From Vreelandella zhanjiangensis DSM 21076 (GTDB taxonomy: Bacteria; Pseudomonadota; Gammaproteobacteria; Pseudomonadales; Halomonadaceae): a stretch of 64,000 bases of DNA. Within the stretch, counting starts at the first letter, position 1, and each line of letters opens with the position of its first letter. The position numbers were made by a program, and so were the translations under genes. Positions 63,380-64,000 of this stretch are shown in pieces. The DNA is taken from the NCBI RefSeq assembly GCF_000377665.1, contig NZ_KB898646.1, positions 310,001-374,000 of the forward strand. The letters run 5' to 3'. The notes beneath the pieces were generated by a model, which had not been told where the DNA came from, did no database searches, and saw only the letters and a list, made by a program, of their open reading frames with translations.

Positions 63380-64000
63380 GTGACCCATCGCGATCAAATA
63401 GTAGCCGCTTGCGACCATCAGTTGCGGGCTTCGACGTTTAAAGATTTTACCATTAACGGTTTGCAGGTGGCCGGACGAGAGCAGGTGAGTCGTGTGATGA
63501 CGGGTGTCACTGCTTGTCAGGCGCTATTGGATGAGGCCGTCGCTTGGCAAGCCGATATGGTCTTGGTTCACCATGGCTATTTTTGGAAAAATGAACCAGT
63601 CGCGATTACCGGCATGAAATATAAGCGCATCAAAACGTTGATGGATCATGATATCAACTTGCTTGCCTATCATTTGCCGCTTGATGCGCACAGTGAAATG
63701 GGTAACAACGCAGAGCTTGCCAGGCGTTTAGGCTGGAAAGTGGAGGGCTGTCTGGACGGCGAGCTGGGCGAGGGATTTCTCTGGTCGGGGCGCTTGCCCC
63801 AGGCACAACGTATTCACACCCTGGCGGTACAGATAGCCGGTACGTTGCATCGTTCTCCGCTGGTGATCGAGGCGGATAATGACACAGATATTGAGCGGAT
63901 CGCGTGGTGTACAGGCGGGGCGCAGGACATGATTACGGCCGCTTATGAAGCCGGTGCCCAGGCCTTTATATCAGGAGAGATTTCCGAGCGGACGACTCAT
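63380..64000 (+). CDS. NIF3/YbgI-family dinuclear metal centre protein (partial)
   Basis: Member of the NIF3 (GTP cyclohydrolase I type 2) fold; YbgI is a toroidal protein with a two-metal site, biological role unsettled. The GTG at 63380 has AAAGGAG upstream. The visible 207 residues include DFTINGLQVAGREQVSRVMT, the metal-binding VHHGYFWK (residues near 69-76) and LAYHLPLDAHSEMGNN. The frame runs open off the right edge, so the C-terminal end (with further metal ligands) is missing. It diverges from the DegS/AlgW gene, as in many Pseudomonas. Confidence 0.9.
   Translation, partial: MTHRDQIVAACDHQLRASTFKDFTINGLQVAGREQVSRVMTGVTACQALLDEAVAWQADMVLVHHGYFWKNEPVAITGMKYKRIKTLMDHDINLLAYHLPLDAHSEMGNNAELARRLGWKVEGCLDGELGEGFLWSGRLPQAQRIHTLAVQIAGTLHRSPLVIEADNDTDIERIAWCTGGAQDMITAAYEAGAQAFISGEISERTTH

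Overview
The window looks like ordinary chromosome from a moderately GC-rich gammaproteobacterium. Gene content and order resemble Halomonas/Vreelandella and, more loosely, Pseudomonas: orn-rsgA-rhdA-psd, queG/nnr-tsaE-amiB-mutL-miaA-hfq-hflX-hflK-hflC-hisZ-purA, gatBAC/mreBCD-maf-rng-yhdP-tldD, and rpoN-lpt-kds/mla-murA-hisG-hisD. The genus is an inference from family resemblance only. No tRNA, rRNA, insertion sequence, prophage or CRISPR array was seen, and no gap between genes exceeds 300 bases. About 63 genes are called. The first (HlyD/EmrA-type adaptor) and last (NIF3-like protein) are cut by the window edges.

Layout. 1-1300: truncated efflux adaptor and divergent TetR regulator sharing a palindromic operator candidate. 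1286-5900: psd, rhodanese, rsgA (minus), orn (plus), queG (minus). 5955-19110: a long plus-strand run for metabolite repair (nnr), tRNA modification (tsaE, miaA), cell-wall cleavage (amidase), mismatch repair (mutL), RNA chaperoning (hfq), the HflX GTPase, the HflKC regulator of FtsH, and hisZ-purA. 19221-28600: cobO, yajQ, pepN, a lipid kinase, an unusual acidic lipoprotein, a cold-shock gene, a LysE exporter, slt and a DUF1232 membrane protein. 28688-32258: htpG behind a good sigma-32 promoter, gpsA, sixA. 32347-35617: gatCAB on the minus strand. 35849-45789: mreBCD, maf, rng, yhdP, tldD; then yjgA (minus) and pmbA (plus). 47772-54946: the minus-strand kdsD-kdsC-lptC-lptA-lptB-rpoN-hpf-ptsN-rapZ-ptsO cluster. 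55207-61961: divergent mlaFEDCB-ibaG-murA-hisG-hisD. 61997-64000: a DegS/AlgW-type periplasmic protease divergent from a NIF3-like gene.

How the genes connect. The cluster around 47-60 kb is largely about the outer membrane: KDO synthesis (kdsC/D), LPS transport (lptABC), phospholipid trafficking (mla), peptidoglycan precursor synthesis (murA) and the nitrogen PTS (ptsN, ptsO) with rapZ and sigma-54. The short-form HisG here needs HisZ, which is encoded about 42 kb away next to purA. TldD and PmbA (TldE), two halves of one protease, flank yjgA.

I found no convincing undescribed multi-gene system. The items most worth a second look are small: a 36-bp near-palindrome at the efflux/TetR promoter; a perfect 22-bp palindrome between rsgA and orn; a lipoprotein ending in 13 perfect GACGCA hexamers (an Asp-Ala tail) with a duplicated helical segment; hairpins in the csp and htpG leaders; and a six-unit, 12-bp tandem array covering the end of rpoN.
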